DNA of 20,495 bases from Clostridiales bacterium (GCA_003537755.1 DPQS01000044.1:3066-23560), one strand, 5' to 3'; positions 1-7,891 are shown, counted from the first letter of the stretch. Numbers and translations: made by a program. Notes: generated by a model not told the origin, from the letters alone.

Positions 1-85
1 CTTTTTACAAAAAGGGGTTTTCCCACAAAGTATCCCCAAAAAAATAAACAAATAAAAAAAATTATCTTAAAGGAGTGTAAATATT

Positions 86-1912
86 ATGAGTAAAATTATC
101 GGTATCGACCTTGGTACTACTAACAGTTGTGTTGCAGTTTTGGAAGGCGGCGAACCCGTCGTAATCGCTAATGCGGAAGGCAATCGTACAACGCCGTCCG
201 TTGTCGCATTCACCAAAGACGGTGAAAGACTTGTGGGACAGGTTGCAAAGCGTCAGGCAGTCGTAAACCCCGATCGCACGGTGCTTAGCATCAAACGTGA
301 AATGGGTACAAGCTACACCGTTGACATCGACGGCAAGAAATACAGCCCGCAAGAAATTTCCGCAATTATCCTTGGCAAACTTAAATCCGACGCGGAAGCA
401 TACCTGGGTGAAAAGGTAACGCAAGCGGTAATTACCGTACCTGCTTACTTCAGTGACGCTCAGCGTCAGGCAACCAAGGACGCAGGTAAGATTGCAGGTC
501 TGGAAGTGCTTCGTATCATCAACGAACCCACGGCTGCGGCTTTGGCTTACGGCCTTGACAAGGGCGAAAACAAAAACCAGAAAGTAATGATTTACGACCT
601 GGGCGGCGGTACATTCGACGTGTCCATTCTGGAAATCGGCGACGGCGTGTTTGAGGTGCTTGCAACCAACGGTAACAACCGTCTGGGCGGCGACGACATC
701 GACAAGATCCTGATGGACTACATGGTAGACGACTTCAAGGGCAAGACGGGTATCGATCTGTCCACCGACAGACAAGCAATGCAACGTCTTAAGGAAGCCG
801 CGGAAAAGGCAAAGATCGACCTGTCCGCTTCGCTTAAAGCAGACGTCAACCTGCCCTTCATTACGGCAGACGCTACAGGTCCCAAACACCTTGAAATCAG
901 CATTACTCGTGCTAAGTTTGAAAGCCTTATCGACGGCATTATCAAGCAAACGCTTGAACCCATGAAGAAGGCTATGGCGGATGCAGGCGTAACCAACAAC
1001 GACCTCAACCGCGTAATTCTGGTCGGTGGTTCTACTCGTATCCCGGCAGTGGTGGAAGCCGTCAAGAAGTTTACCGGCAAGGAACCTTACAAAGGAATTA
1101 ACCCCGACGAATGCGTGGCAATCGGCGCGGCAATTCAGGGCGGCGTGCTTGGCGGCGAAGTGAAAGACGTGTTGCTGCTTGACGTAACACCGTTGAGCCT
1201 CGGTATCGAAGTGCTTGGCGGCGTGATGGCAAAACTTATTGACCGTAACACCACAATCCCCACCAGCAAATCGCAAATATTCAGCACGGCTGCAGACAAC
1301 CAGACCAGCGTTGACATTCACGTGTTGCAGGGCGAACGTGAAATGGCTGCCGACAACAAGACCTTGGGTCGTTTCCAACTGACGGGTATTGCTCCCGCAC
1401 CTCGCGGAATTCCTCAGATCGAAGTTAAATTCGACATCGACGCAAACGGTATCGTACACGTAACGGCTAAGGATCTTGGCACTCAGAAGGAACAATCCGT
1501 CACCATTACAAGCAGCACCAACCTGTCCGAAGCGGACATCGACAAGGCTGTCAAGGACGCCGAAAAGTATGCCGAAGAGGACAAAAAACGTCGCGAACAA
1601 GTCGAAGCGCACAACGGACTTGACCAGATGATTTTGTCCATCGAGCAATTCGTACGCGAAAGCGGCGACAAACTGGAAGCTGCCGACAAGGAACACCTTG
1701 AAGAAGAAGTGAAGAAGGGTAAGGAAGTTCTTGAAAAGGCTGACGCTACAACCGAAGAGTTGAAAGCGGAAACCGACCGCATTGCTCAAAGCAGCGCAAG
1801 CATCTTCCAGAAGTTCTATCAACAGGCTGCCGCAAACCAGGGCGGTAACACTGCGGAACAGGCAGATGGCAGCGAAGTGCATTATGATGTGCACGACGAC
1901 GAGAATAAGTAG
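86..1912 (+). CDS. dnaK: Chaperone protein DnaK (Hsp70)
   Basis: Cytosolic ATP-dependent Hsp70 chaperone, 608 aa, close to the family norm of about 610-640. The sequence shows the N-terminal phosphate-1 motif IGIDLGTTNSCV (residues 5-16), the phosphate-2 motif IYDLGGGTFDVS, the adenosine motif VGGSTRIP, and the linker DVLLLDVTPLSLGIE leading into the substrate-binding domain. The helical lid is charged and ends in an acidic tail (HYDVHDDENK) like the usual EEVD-like bacterial end. The ATG is preceded by AAGGAG at 70-75. The 85 bases upstream hold no CIRCE operator (TTAGCACTC-N9-GAGTGCTAA), so any heat-shock promoter, and probably grpE, lies outside the window. DnaJ lies 506 bp downstream, an unusually wide gap for this pair. 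Identity is certain. Confidence 0.98.
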   Translation: MSKIIGIDLGTTNSCVAVLEGGEPVVIANAEGNRTTPSVVAFTKDGERLVGQVAKRQAVVNPDRTVLSIKREMGTSYTVDIDGKKYSPQEISAIILGKLKSDAEAYLGEKVTQAVITVPAYFSDAQRQATKDAGKIAGLEVLRIINEPTAAALAYGLDKGENKNQKVMIYDLGGGTFDVSILEIGDGVFEVLATNGNNRLGGDDIDKILMDYMVDDFKGKTGIDLSTDRQAMQRLKEAAEKAKIDLSASLKADVNLPFITADATGPKHLEISITRAKFESLIDGIIKQTLEPMKKAMADAGVTNNDLNRVILVGGSTRIPAVVEAVKKFTGKEPYKGINPDECVAIGAAIQGGVLGGEVKDVLLLDVTPLSLGIEVLGGVMAKLIDRNTTIPTSKSQIFSTAADNQTSVDIHVLQGEREMAADNKTLGRFQLTGIAPAPRGIPQIEVKFDIDANGIVHVTAKDLGTQKEQSVTITSSTNLSEADIDKAVKDAEKYAEEDKKRREQVEAHNGLDQMILSIEQFVRESGDKLEAADKEHLEEEVKKGKEVLEKADATTEELKAETDRIAQSSASIFQKFYQQAAANQGGNTAEQADGSEVHYDVHDDENK

Positions 1913-1937
1913 TGACGGCATATACGAGGGCATCTGA

Positions 1938-1981
1938 CGGCTACGCTTGCCGTAGCCGCTCGGTCACGTACGCTTAGTACG
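1938..1981. repeat. Two adjacent short hairpins after dnaK
   Basis: Directly after the dnaK stop are two perfect inverted repeats. The first has arms CGGCTACG (1938-1945) and CGTAGCCG (1951-1958) around loop CTTGC. The second has arms CGTAC (1967-1971) and GTACG (1977-1981) around loop GCTTA. Neither is followed by a T-run, so they do not look like intrinsic terminators; they could protect the dnaK mRNA 3' end. The rest of 1913-2418 has no convincing reading frame. Confidence 0.6.
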
Positions 1982-2184
1982 CTCGCTCGCGTCCTCGTCA
2001 ACTGTTGCCGTTATCTACCCACCTCTACGCCGCCACTACGAGTAAGTGCCTGTGCGACGTCGGACGGTGGTAGAAAAACGAGTATCCGTCTTGGTACTAT
2101 CAGGTAGTTGCTGAGTACAAGTAATTACCGATGGCAATAGTCTGTTCGTTAAATTAAAAATGTGGCGCAGTTGACTACAGTAAG

Positions 2185-2228
2185 CCTTCACCCTCGGGAG
2201 AAGGTGTCGCGAAGTGACGGATGAGGGG
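2185..2228. repeat. Palindromic interspersed repeat (two-hairpin type)
   Basis: Two consecutive stem-loops: CCTTC (2185-2189) with GAAGG (2200-2204), then GTCGC (2206-2210) with GTGAC (2214-2218, one G-T pair), closing with GATGAGGGG. From memory, this arrangement (CCTTC..GAGAAGG..GTC..GAC..GATGAGGG) matches a short non-coding repeat seen in many copies in intergenic regions of gut Clostridia. Only one copy is visible in this window, so the repeat status rests on recognition, not on a second copy. Confidence 0.6.
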
Positions 2229-2287
2229 CAGGCGTGATGCCGAACAAATCCCCGTCTGTCAAGTTGCATCTATTATCTATGATTTTT

Positions 2288-2322
2288 CCGATTGAAGCCT
2301 TGCGTGACAAGGCTTCAATCGG
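2288..2322. repeat. Perfect 15-bp inverted repeat between dnaK and dnaJ
   Basis: Arms CCGATTGAAGCCTTG (2288-2302) and CAAGGCTTCAATCGG (2308-2322) pair without mismatch around the 5-nt loop CGTGA. A T-run (GATTTTT) precedes the left arm, but no T-run follows the right arm on the plus strand. On the minus strand the downstream side is A-rich. It is therefore not a canonical terminator in either direction. It could be an mRNA processing or stability element, or an operator. It lies about 100 bp upstream of the dnaJ start. Confidence 0.75.
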
Positions 2323-2418
2323 TATTTGAAGCAATTGTGTGCAACATTTATCGTGTTTGTGCGTGACAGTTACACATATTAAAACGCGTATTTGGTACAT
2401 AAAGGCAAAGGAAATACA

Positions 2419-3570
2419 ATGGCAGTAAAAGATTATTACAAAGTGCTTGGCGTGGACAAATCTGCCTCGCAGGACGAAATTAAATCGGCTTACCGCAAGT
2501 TGGCTAAGCAGTATCACCCCGACCTTCACCCGGGTGACGAAGCGGCGGCGGAAAAGTTTAAGGAAATCAACGAGGCGTACTCGGTAGTGGGTGACGCCGA
2601 CAAGCGCGCAAAGTACGACCGTGGCGAAATGGACGACCAGTTCGGCGGCGGCTCGGGATTCAATCCGTTTGGCGGACAAGGCGGTTTCAGTGCGTCGGGC
2701 TTTGACGATTTGTTCAACATGTTTACAGGCGGTTTCGGCTTCGGCGGCGGCAGTCGCGGCGGACGTAAAGCGCAACAGGCAGGCAGCGACGTGACGGTCA
2801 ACGTGGAATTGACCTTTATGGAAGCCGTGCTCGGTTGCAAAAAGTCCATCAAGTTCAGCCGCGTGGAAAAATGCAAAACCTGCGGCGGTACCGGCGCAAA
2901 GGACGACAGTTGCGTAAAGACCTGCGACAAGTGCAACGGCAGCGGACAGGTGCGCCAGACTTACACGACGGTGTTCGGTCAGCAAACGGTAATCGGTCAG
3001 TGCGACAAGTGCCACGGCACGGGTACAATTGTCACCGACACCTGCAAGACGTGCGGCGGCAAGGGCGTAAGTAGCGTCAGCCGTACAATCGACGTAACAA
3101 TTCCTGCAGGCGTTGAGGACGGCACGGTGCTGCAATTGTCCGGCGAAGGCAATGCGGCGCGTGGCAAAAATTCCGTCAACGGCAATCTGCTATTGGTTGT
3201 TTCCGTAAAGCCGAGCAAGCTGTTCAAGCGCGACGGCGTGGACTTGTTTGTCACTGTTCCCGTTACGTTCCAGACGGCGGCATGCGGCGGCGAAATAGAA
3301 ATTCCGTCCCCCGACGGCGTGTTTATCCACAAACTCGGCGAAGGTACGGTCAACGGCGACACGCTGCGTTTCCGCGGAAAGGGTGTCAAGGGGCGCAGAG
3401 GTACGCTTAGCGCAGGCGACCTGTACGCGACAATAGAGGTTGAAGTGCCCAAGACTCTTACCAAGGCGCAAAAGAAAGCGCTGGAAGATTTTGAACGCGA
3501 CTCAACCGCCAGGAGTTACCCCAAACGCAAGGCGTATCTCGACGAGGTTGCCACTCTTTACAAAAAGTAA
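2419..3570 (+). CDS. dnaJ: Chaperone protein DnaJ (Hsp40)
   Basis: Hsp40 co-chaperone that stimulates DnaK ATP hydrolysis and delivers unfolded clients; 383 aa, type I. Domains in order: J domain (about residues 4-68) with the HPD tripeptide in QYHPDLHPG; a Gly/Phe-rich linker (about 72-118); a zinc-binding region with four CxxCxGxG motifs (CKTCGGTG, CDKCNGSG, CDKCHGTG, CKTCGGKG); and the C-terminal substrate-binding and dimerisation region. The start is the ATG at 2419, which has AAAGGA at 2407-2412 six bases upstream. An in-frame TTG at 2392 lies before this site and is rejected. No obvious strong promoter was seen in the 506-bp gap, so read-through from dnaK and separate transcription both remain possible. 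Confidence 0.98.
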   Translation: MAVKDYYKVLGVDKSASQDEIKSAYRKLAKQYHPDLHPGDEAAAEKFKEINEAYSVVGDADKRAKYDRGEMDDQFGGGSGFNPFGGQGGFSASGFDDLFNMFTGGFGFGGGSRGGRKAQQAGSDVTVNVELTFMEAVLGCKKSIKFSRVEKCKTCGGTGAKDDSCVKTCDKCNGSGQVRQTYTTVFGQQTVIGQCDKCHGTGTIVTDTCKTCGGKGVSSVSRTIDVTIPAGVEDGTVLQLSGEGNAARGKNSVNGNLLLVVSVKPSKLFKRDGVDLFVTVPVTFQTAACGGEIEIPSPDGVFIHKLGEGTVNGDTLRFRGKGVKGRRGTLSAGDLYATIEVEVPKTLTKAQKKALEDFERDSTARSYPKRKAYLDEVATLYKK

Positions 3571-3635
3571 TGTCGTTTCGTCGCGTGTAAAAGCGGAGTA
3601 AATTGCCGACAGGGCGATCGCGAAAATACTGCACG

Positions 3636-3664
3636 GCAATCCGATTTGTCAACACTCGGATTGC
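3636..3664 (+). repeat. 9-bp stem-loop after dnaJ
   Basis: Arms GCAATCCGA (3636-3644) and TCGGATTGC (3656-3664) are perfectly complementary around an 11-nt loop. No T-run follows directly, but the dnaJ terminator starts about 20 bases later. It probably belongs to the dnaJ 3' untranslated region. Confidence 0.6.
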
Positions 3665-3682
3665 TCCTACAACAGAATACGG

Positions 3683-3718
3683 AAAACGAAGCACATTTGT
3701 TTGCGCTTCGTTTTTTTT
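3683..3718 (+). terminator. Intrinsic terminator of dnaJ
   Basis: A 10-bp perfect stem, AAAACGAAGC (3683-3692) with GCTTCGTTTT (3705-3714), encloses a 12-nt loop. The right arm runs straight into eight T residues (3711-3718). This is a standard rho-independent terminator about 115 bases after the dnaJ stop. Confidence 0.85.
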
Positions 3719-3832
3719 GTATCGAAATACCGAAAATTTCAATACGTATCGACTTTTTATTTACAAAATCGGTCAAAATTTCCGTTGAAAAGCACACATT
3801 CTACGCTCGGTAGAACGGTAGAAAAACGCCGC

Positions 3833-3861
3833 TTGACAATGTGACGAAAGTGTGTTACCAT
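3833..3861 (+). promoter_or_regulatory. Strong promoter for the XRE-membrane protein gene
   Basis: TTGACA (3833-3838), a 17-bp spacer and TACCAT (3856-3861), with an extended -10 TGT directly before it (3853-3855). Start of transcription about seven bases after the -10 would fall on the A of the ATG at 3868. The predicted mRNA is therefore leaderless or nearly so. Confidence 0.8.
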
Positions 3862-3867
3862 AATTAT

Positions 3868-4476
3868 ATGGAAAACAACATCGAAAAAAACGTAGCCGAC
3901 AACATCAAGGCACTGCGCTTGCAGGCAGGGCTCAAGCAGTCGGAACTGGGCGAAAAGATTGCCTACAGCGACAAGACGGTCAGTAAGTGGGAAAACGGTC
4001 TTTCCGTCCCCGACATCACCGCGTTGTGCGCTCTTGCCGACGTGTTCGGGCTTACCGTAGACGACCTCACCAAGGAAAATGCCGTGGAAAATCTTGCCAG
4101 AATCAGCGGCGACGAAGCACGTGCAAACCGTGCCAACGAAATTGCAATGATGTGTCTCAGCGTAATGTCGGTGGTGCTTGTCGCGTGCTTTGTATATACG
4201 GCGCTGTGGTTGTTTCAAAACGTCAACTTCTGGCAGGTGTTTGTGTGGATGGTTTGCCCGTCCGCGCTCATCGCGTACCGTTTCAACCGCGTCAACTACA
4301 ACGTGAAGTGGGTCAACGCCCTCACGTTGTCGCTGTTTTTGTGGGCGTTGCTTGCGGCATTGTTTCTGCAATTCATCAACTATATGATGTGGCCGCTGTT
4401 TTTCATCGGATTGCCTCTGCAGGCAATGATAATAATCTCAACGCTGTTCCGCAAGCCGAAAAAGCCGCGCAGATGA
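3868..4476 (+). CDS. XRE-family HTH protein with four-helix membrane tail
   Basis: 202 aa. The N-terminal XRE/Cro-type helix-turn-helix (about residues 5-62) shows the family pattern: NIKALRLQAGLKQSELGEKI, then DKTVSKWENG and PDITALCALADVF. It is followed by about 20 linker residues and four hydrophobic segments: MSVVLVACFVYTALWLF, WQVFVWMVCPSALIAY, ALTLSLFLWALLAALFL and LFFIGLPLQAMIIIST. The end is basic (FRKPKKPRR), fitting a cytoplasmic C-terminus. It is probably a membrane-anchored DNA-binding regulator; its target and signal are unknown. The ATG at 3868 has no Shine-Dalgarno and sits where transcription should begin. An in-frame GTG at 3841 lies inside the promoter and is rejected. The gene stands alone between two terminators. 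Membrane-tailed XRE proteins are common in Clostridia. Confidence 0.85.
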   Translation: MENNIEKNVADNIKALRLQAGLKQSELGEKIAYSDKTVSKWENGLSVPDITALCALADVFGLTVDDLTKENAVENLARISGDEARANRANEIAMMCLSVMSVVLVACFVYTALWLFQNVNFWQVFVWMVCPSALIAYRFNRVNYNVKWVNALTLSLFLWALLAALFLQFINYMMWPLFFIGLPLQAMIIISTLFRKPKKPRR

Positions 4477-4495
4477 CAGGTAAACAGTATTTCGA

Positions 4496-4543
4496 GGGAT
4501 GTCCGTTTCGGACGTCCCTTTTTTGTTTCGGACGTCCCTTTTT
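4496..4543 (+). terminator. Terminator with tandemly duplicated 3' arm
   Basis: GGGATGTCC (4496-4504) pairs with GGACGTCCC (4510-4518), with one G-T pair and loop GTTTC, followed by six T residues (4519-4524). The loop, right arm and T-run are then repeated: the 20-bp unit at 4505-4524 recurs at 4525-4544 with only the last base changed. The second right arm could pair with the same left arm, giving a two-chance terminator. It serves the XRE-membrane gene. Confidence 0.85.
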
Positions 4544-4549
4544 ATTGTT

Positions 4550-4588
4550 CGCGCGCATGTGCACGCGCAGGCATATACGCGCACGCAT
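4550..4588. other. Alternating purine-pyrimidine tracts (possible Z-DNA)
   Basis: Two strictly alternating purine-pyrimidine runs, 20 bp (4550-4569) and 18 bp (4571-4588), separated by one purine step. Both are rich in CG, CA and TG steps and include GCGCGCATGTGCACGCGC. Such runs favour left-handed DNA under negative supercoiling. They sit just downstream of the terminator, in a gene-free stretch. Function is unknown. Confidence 0.5.
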
Positions 4589-4671
4589 TTTTCCTTAAAT
4601 TCCGACTAAAGTGGCGCAGTAATTTTTTTTGTATTCATTGTTGTTCAATGTAACCGAAACGGAATGTTCCG

Positions 4672-4721
4672 TTACGTCATGTTGAGCGAAGCGACTTGAG
4701 GTTGGTCGCGCAGCCGAAACA
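4672..4721. repeat. Dispersed repeat, copy A
   Basis: TTACGTCATGTTGAGC (4672-4687) is followed by a variable section and CGAAACATC. The opening word matches TTACGTCAGGTTGAGC at 20207-20222 in 15 of 16 positions, and both copies continue with a short variable block and a CGAAA.AT ending (CGAAACAT, CGAAATAT). From memory, repeats of the form GTCATGTTGAGCG..CGAAACATC are widespread between genes in gut bacteria. No gene is seen in 4590-4950. Confidence 0.55.
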
Positions 4722-4956
4722 TCAATCGCCCGTTACGACTCGGACTATTTGTCGCAGCGGTATGGTTTACAGGCAAACAACATTATTTTCAAAGGTATTC
4801 CGACAGTTTATTTGCCATGATTAGCGCAATTTATTTTGTGACAATCGGCTTGAACGCCGACATGCATATTTTCGCCCAAAAGTCAATACAATTGTTAAAT
4901 AAAAAAATATTTTCGCCAAAATTCGCGTAAAACCTTGAAAAATGCTTAAAAAACAG

Positions 4957-4986
4957 TTGACTTGTGTTAAAAGTGTATGGTAAAAT
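4957..4986 (+). promoter_or_regulatory. Promoter of oppA
   Basis: TTGACT (4957-4962), an 18-bp spacer and TAAAAT (4981-4986), with TGG directly upstream of the -10 forming an extended -10. Predicted transcription start is near 4993, about 390 bases before the oppA ATG. Confidence 0.7.
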
Positions 4987-4992
4987 ACTTGC

Positions 4993-5382
4993 ATATTCAA
5001 CAGGGAATAGTTAACTCGCCGCCAATTAACGGCTCTGAAGGTTCCTCTAGATTGCATCAATTAGCCATGAATTGAATATGTTTGGTTTTTTGGTAAGCTC
5101 GGAATTGCTGGAGGCGAGTATTATACTATTTTCACGTTGAGTGGGTAGTAGTGCTTCTTTGCGGTTTCGGGATTTTTTTTTACTTTGAAGGTGTCTTAAA
5201 CGTCGCCGTTCGCGTGCTTGGTTGCCGTTGTAACGGCAAAAATAATCACAGGCGGCTAACAAACCTTTTTAAGGTCAAAAATAATACCGACCGCATCGTA
5301 AAACGATTGTGACCGCGCGGCCCGACAACGATGCGGGTTGTGCGAATCAATATACAATTGATATTTTTATGGAGGAAAAACA
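4993..5382 (+). promoter_or_regulatory. Long structured 5' leader of oppA
   Basis: About 390 untranslated bases. Visible structure: a nested element with GGGAA (5003-5007) against TTCCT (5042-5046), enclosing GTTAA (5010-5014) with TTAAC (5026-5030), or alternatively GCCG (5018-5021) with CGGC (5030-5033). Next is an 18-bp near-palindrome, TTGCCGTT-GT-AACGGCAA (5222-5239). A 9-bp stem follows, CCGCATCGT (5291-5299) with ACGATGCGG (5328-5336), whose left arm could instead pair with ACGAT at 5303-5307. Last is ATCAAT/ATTGAT (5346-5351, 5357-5362) followed by TATTTTT. Mutually exclusive stems suggest regulation, but I recognise no known riboswitch or T-box. There is no convincing reading frame. 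The ribosome site is GGAGG at 5371-5375. Confidence 0.45.
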
Positions 5383-7857
5383 ATGAAAACAAAAAGATTA
5401 CTTGGTGTTCTTCTTGTTGTGAGCATGGTTTTTGCCGCAGTCTTCACGTTGGTTGCTTGTGCGCCGGCAGAAGACGGCTACACCTATCGTGCCTATTCTA
5501 CCGCACTCGGTACAAACTGGAACCCTCACACATGGGAGATGAACGCCGACCAATCCATCATGGAACAAATCTCGATTGGTTTGGTTGACACCGTAATGGC
5601 AAAAGAAGGCGAATTCAAGTGGCAATACGAAATGGCTACGGACATTCAGGATATTACCGCTTCCGCAACCGACGCCGACAAAGCAAAGTGGGGCATCGGC
5701 GAAGGCGCTACGGGTCGTATGTGGAAAATCACACTCAACCCCAATGCAAAATTCGAAAACGGTAAAGTCATCAATGCCGATACTTATGTCGAATCGATGA
5801 AGTTGCAACTTGACCCCGAATTGCAGAACTATCGCGCAAACAGTTACACCGAAAACGACTTTGAAATTGTCGGTGCAAAAGCGTACTACAATCAGGGCAA
5901 GAGCGGTTACTTCCCGGCAGTTGAACTTGAAACCTACGGCGACAACCTCAGCAGCCTCGAAGGTCTGTACTTCGACGCAACCAACGTAAGCGCATTCGGC
6001 AATATCTTCGGAACGAGCGACATGACCAAACTCGGAGACCTCAAAGAGTACTTCCAGGTTGGCGGCGAAGAAGGCTACAACGTTTACGACGATCTTGTAG
6101 GCTTTGCAGGCGACAAACGCGTTGCAATGACCAAGGAAATCAACGACAAACTTGCAGGTTTGTTCGGCGAAAATGGTAAACTCGGCGGATATTGGGGATG
6201 GTCCGATGCCGAAATCGGTTACTTTACGGTTGCTTCCTACACCTACCCCAAAGTGAATTTCGACACCGTCGGTTTGTACAAGACCGGTGAATACGAAATT
6301 GTATACGTTTGCAAAAACGATACTACCCGTTTCGACTTCCTTATTATGTGCAACGGTGCGTCCTGGATTGTAGAACCCGAACTTTACAAGAGCCTTATTA
6401 CCGAAAAGGGCGGCGTAAAGACGAGTAGTTACGGTACAAGCAAAGAAAACAGCGTGGCATACGGTCCTTACAAAATCGCTTCTCTTCAAAAGGATAAGCA
6501 AATCGTGTACGTACAAAACGAAAACTGGTACGGCTGGGAACGCGACGATAAAGGCAACGTTAAGAAGGACGACAAAGGCTCGCTGATTTCCTACACGACG
6601 TTGAATGGCGAAAAAGTACGTCAATTCGTCACCACGAAGTACGTTGTTGACGTAATGACGGACGAAGCGGCCAAACAAGCATTCCTCAAGGGTGACCTTG
6701 ACGAACTCGCTCTTGCTTCGGAAGACGTACCCACCTACAGCGCAAGCGAACGTCTGACAAAGGTTGACGAAACATACACAATGCGTTTCTTCTTCAACAC
6801 AAGTTGCACGACGAAACTTGACGAAGGTAACGAAAACAAAAACAGCGTTGTACTGCAAAGTGAAGACTTCCGTCACGCATTCAGCCTTGCAATCAACCGT
6901 GCCGAGTTCTGCACGACGGCAACGTCCGGTTACAAACCTGCGTTTGCATTGCTCAACACCCTGTACTACTACGACGCAGAAAACGATCCTTCCTCCATTT
7001 ACCGCACAAGCGAATGGGGCAAAAGGGCAATCGTTGACCTGTACGGCGTGGAATACGGCGAAGGAAAAACTTACAAGACCCTTGACGAAGCATATGCTTC
7101 CGTAAACGGTTACGACCTTACCGCTGCCAAGAAGTTGATGAAGAGCGCATGCGACGACCTTGTTGCCGCAGGCAAGTACAAGGCAGGCGAAGAAATCACC
7201 ATCCAGGTTGCTTACTCTGCAGCAGCAGGTACTTCCTCTTCCGCCGCTCAGGAAAAGTTGCTCAACGGATACCTCAACGCTGCAATCGAAGGCTCCGGCT
7301 TTGGTAAGATTACGTTGAAGTTCGTTTACACCCTTCAGACGAGATACGACGACGTAATGGCAGGTAAGTATGCAATCGGTTGGGGCGCATGGGGCGGCGC
7401 TGCATTCTACCCCTTCAAGATGTTTGAATGCTACCTCGAGCCGGATACGACCGACATCCACGAAAGCGGTTCGTTCGACCCCAAGACGGAAACGATGACC
7501 ATCGAAGAGTTTACCTACACCGACAGCAAGGGTGCTACGCAAACGTTTGCAAAAGCAACCAAAACCTGGGAAAAATGGTCTCAGTACCTCAAGGCTCAGA
7601 ATACCGCAGGCGCAGATATTAACCTGCTTCTGGCATTGCTTTCCAAGATTGAGGAAGCATACGTAGGCAAGTACTACTGCATCCCCGTTTGCGGAACAAC
7701 CGTCGTTTCTCTGACCGGTTACAAGGTTGAAAACGCAACCGACACCTACAACATCATGTACGGTTTCGGCGGAATGAGACTGTTGAAGTACAACTACAGT
7801 GACAGTGCCTGGACGGATTACGTGAAAGCTCAGGGCGGCAACCTCAGCTACGAATAA
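5383..7857 (+). CDS. oppA: Peptide ABC transporter substrate-binding lipoprotein, enlarged
   Basis: 824 aa extracellular solute-binding protein of family 5 (oligopeptide/dipeptide type). A lipoprotein signal peptide (MKTKRLLGVLLVVSMVF...) ends in lipobox LVAC, with the lipidated cysteine at residue 26. Family features include an early NWNPHTW segment, LNPNAKFENGKVINADTYVES, and SVAYGPYKIASLQKDKQIVY followed by NENWYGW, the counterpart of the family's GPYK...NPDYW. Usual members are about 530-600 aa. The excess appears partly as an insertion around residues 150-320, between the ADTYVES region and the GPYK region, but its borders cannot be fixed without alignment. It starts at ATG 5383, seven bases after GGAGG. 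It should capture peptides outside the cell for OppBC. The peptide specificity is unknown. Confidence 0.92.
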   Translation: MKTKRLLGVLLVVSMVFAAVFTLVACAPAEDGYTYRAYSTALGTNWNPHTWEMNADQSIMEQISIGLVDTVMAKEGEFKWQYEMATDIQDITASATDADKAKWGIGEGATGRMWKITLNPNAKFENGKVINADTYVESMKLQLDPELQNYRANSYTENDFEIVGAKAYYNQGKSGYFPAVELETYGDNLSSLEGLYFDATNVSAFGNIFGTSDMTKLGDLKEYFQVGGEEGYNVYDDLVGFAGDKRVAMTKEINDKLAGLFGENGKLGGYWGWSDAEIGYFTVASYTYPKVNFDTVGLYKTGEYEIVYVCKNDTTRFDFLIMCNGASWIVEPELYKSLITEKGGVKTSSYGTSKENSVAYGPYKIASLQKDKQIVYVQNENWYGWERDDKGNVKKDDKGSLISYTTLNGEKVRQFVTTKYVVDVMTDEAAKQAFLKGDLDELALASEDVPTYSASERLTKVDETYTMRFFFNTSCTTKLDEGNENKNSVVLQSEDFRHAFSLAINRAEFCTTATSGYKPAFALLNTLYYYDAENDPSSIYRTSEWGKRAIVDLYGVEYGEGKTYKTLDEAYASVNGYDLTAAKKLMKSACDDLVAAGKYKAGEEITIQVAYSAAAGTSSSAAQEKLLNGYLNAAIEGSGFGKITLKFVYTLQTRYDDVMAGKYAIGWGAWGGAAFYPFKMFECYLEPDTTDIHESGSFDPKTETMTIEEFTYTDSKGATQTFAKATKTWEKWSQYLKAQNTAGADINLLLALLSKIEEAYVGKYYCIPVCGTTVVSLTGYKVENATDTYNIMYGFGGMRLLKYNYSDSAWTDYVKAQGGNLSYE

Positions 7858-7891
7858 GCCGAAAAACCGAAAACCTGAATGACTGACATTA

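Noticed and set aside
1..85. Possible CIRCE heat-shock operator upstream of dnaK
   Set aside because: No TTAGCACTC-N9-GAGTGCTAA or close variant is present in the visible 85 bases.
62..1933. Long open frame antisense to dnaK (about 620 codons), and similar long antisense frames opposite oppA, oppC, oppD and oppF
   Set aside because: These arise from biased codon use on the coding strand (few TTA, CTA and TCA codons). The predicted proteins are Cys/His/Phe/Val-rich with no domain, and the sense genes are certain.
2392..2418. Earlier TTG start for dnaJ
   Set aside because: It precedes the ribosome site AAAGGA at 2407-2412 and adds residues before the conserved DYYKVLGV N-terminus.
3841..3867. 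Earlier GTG start for the XRE-membrane gene
   Set aside because: It lies between the -35 and -10 of the promoter and has no ribosome site.
4993..5060. T-box or guanidine (ykkC) riboswitch suggested by GGTTCCTCTAG
   Set aside because: The T-box core (GGTGGNACCGCG) and the ykkC conserved stems are not present; only a few bases resemble them.
5047..5262. Minus-strand reading frame in the oppA leader region
   Set aside because: No ribosome site, no recognisable domain, and an odd composition; it lies inside a structured untranslated leader.
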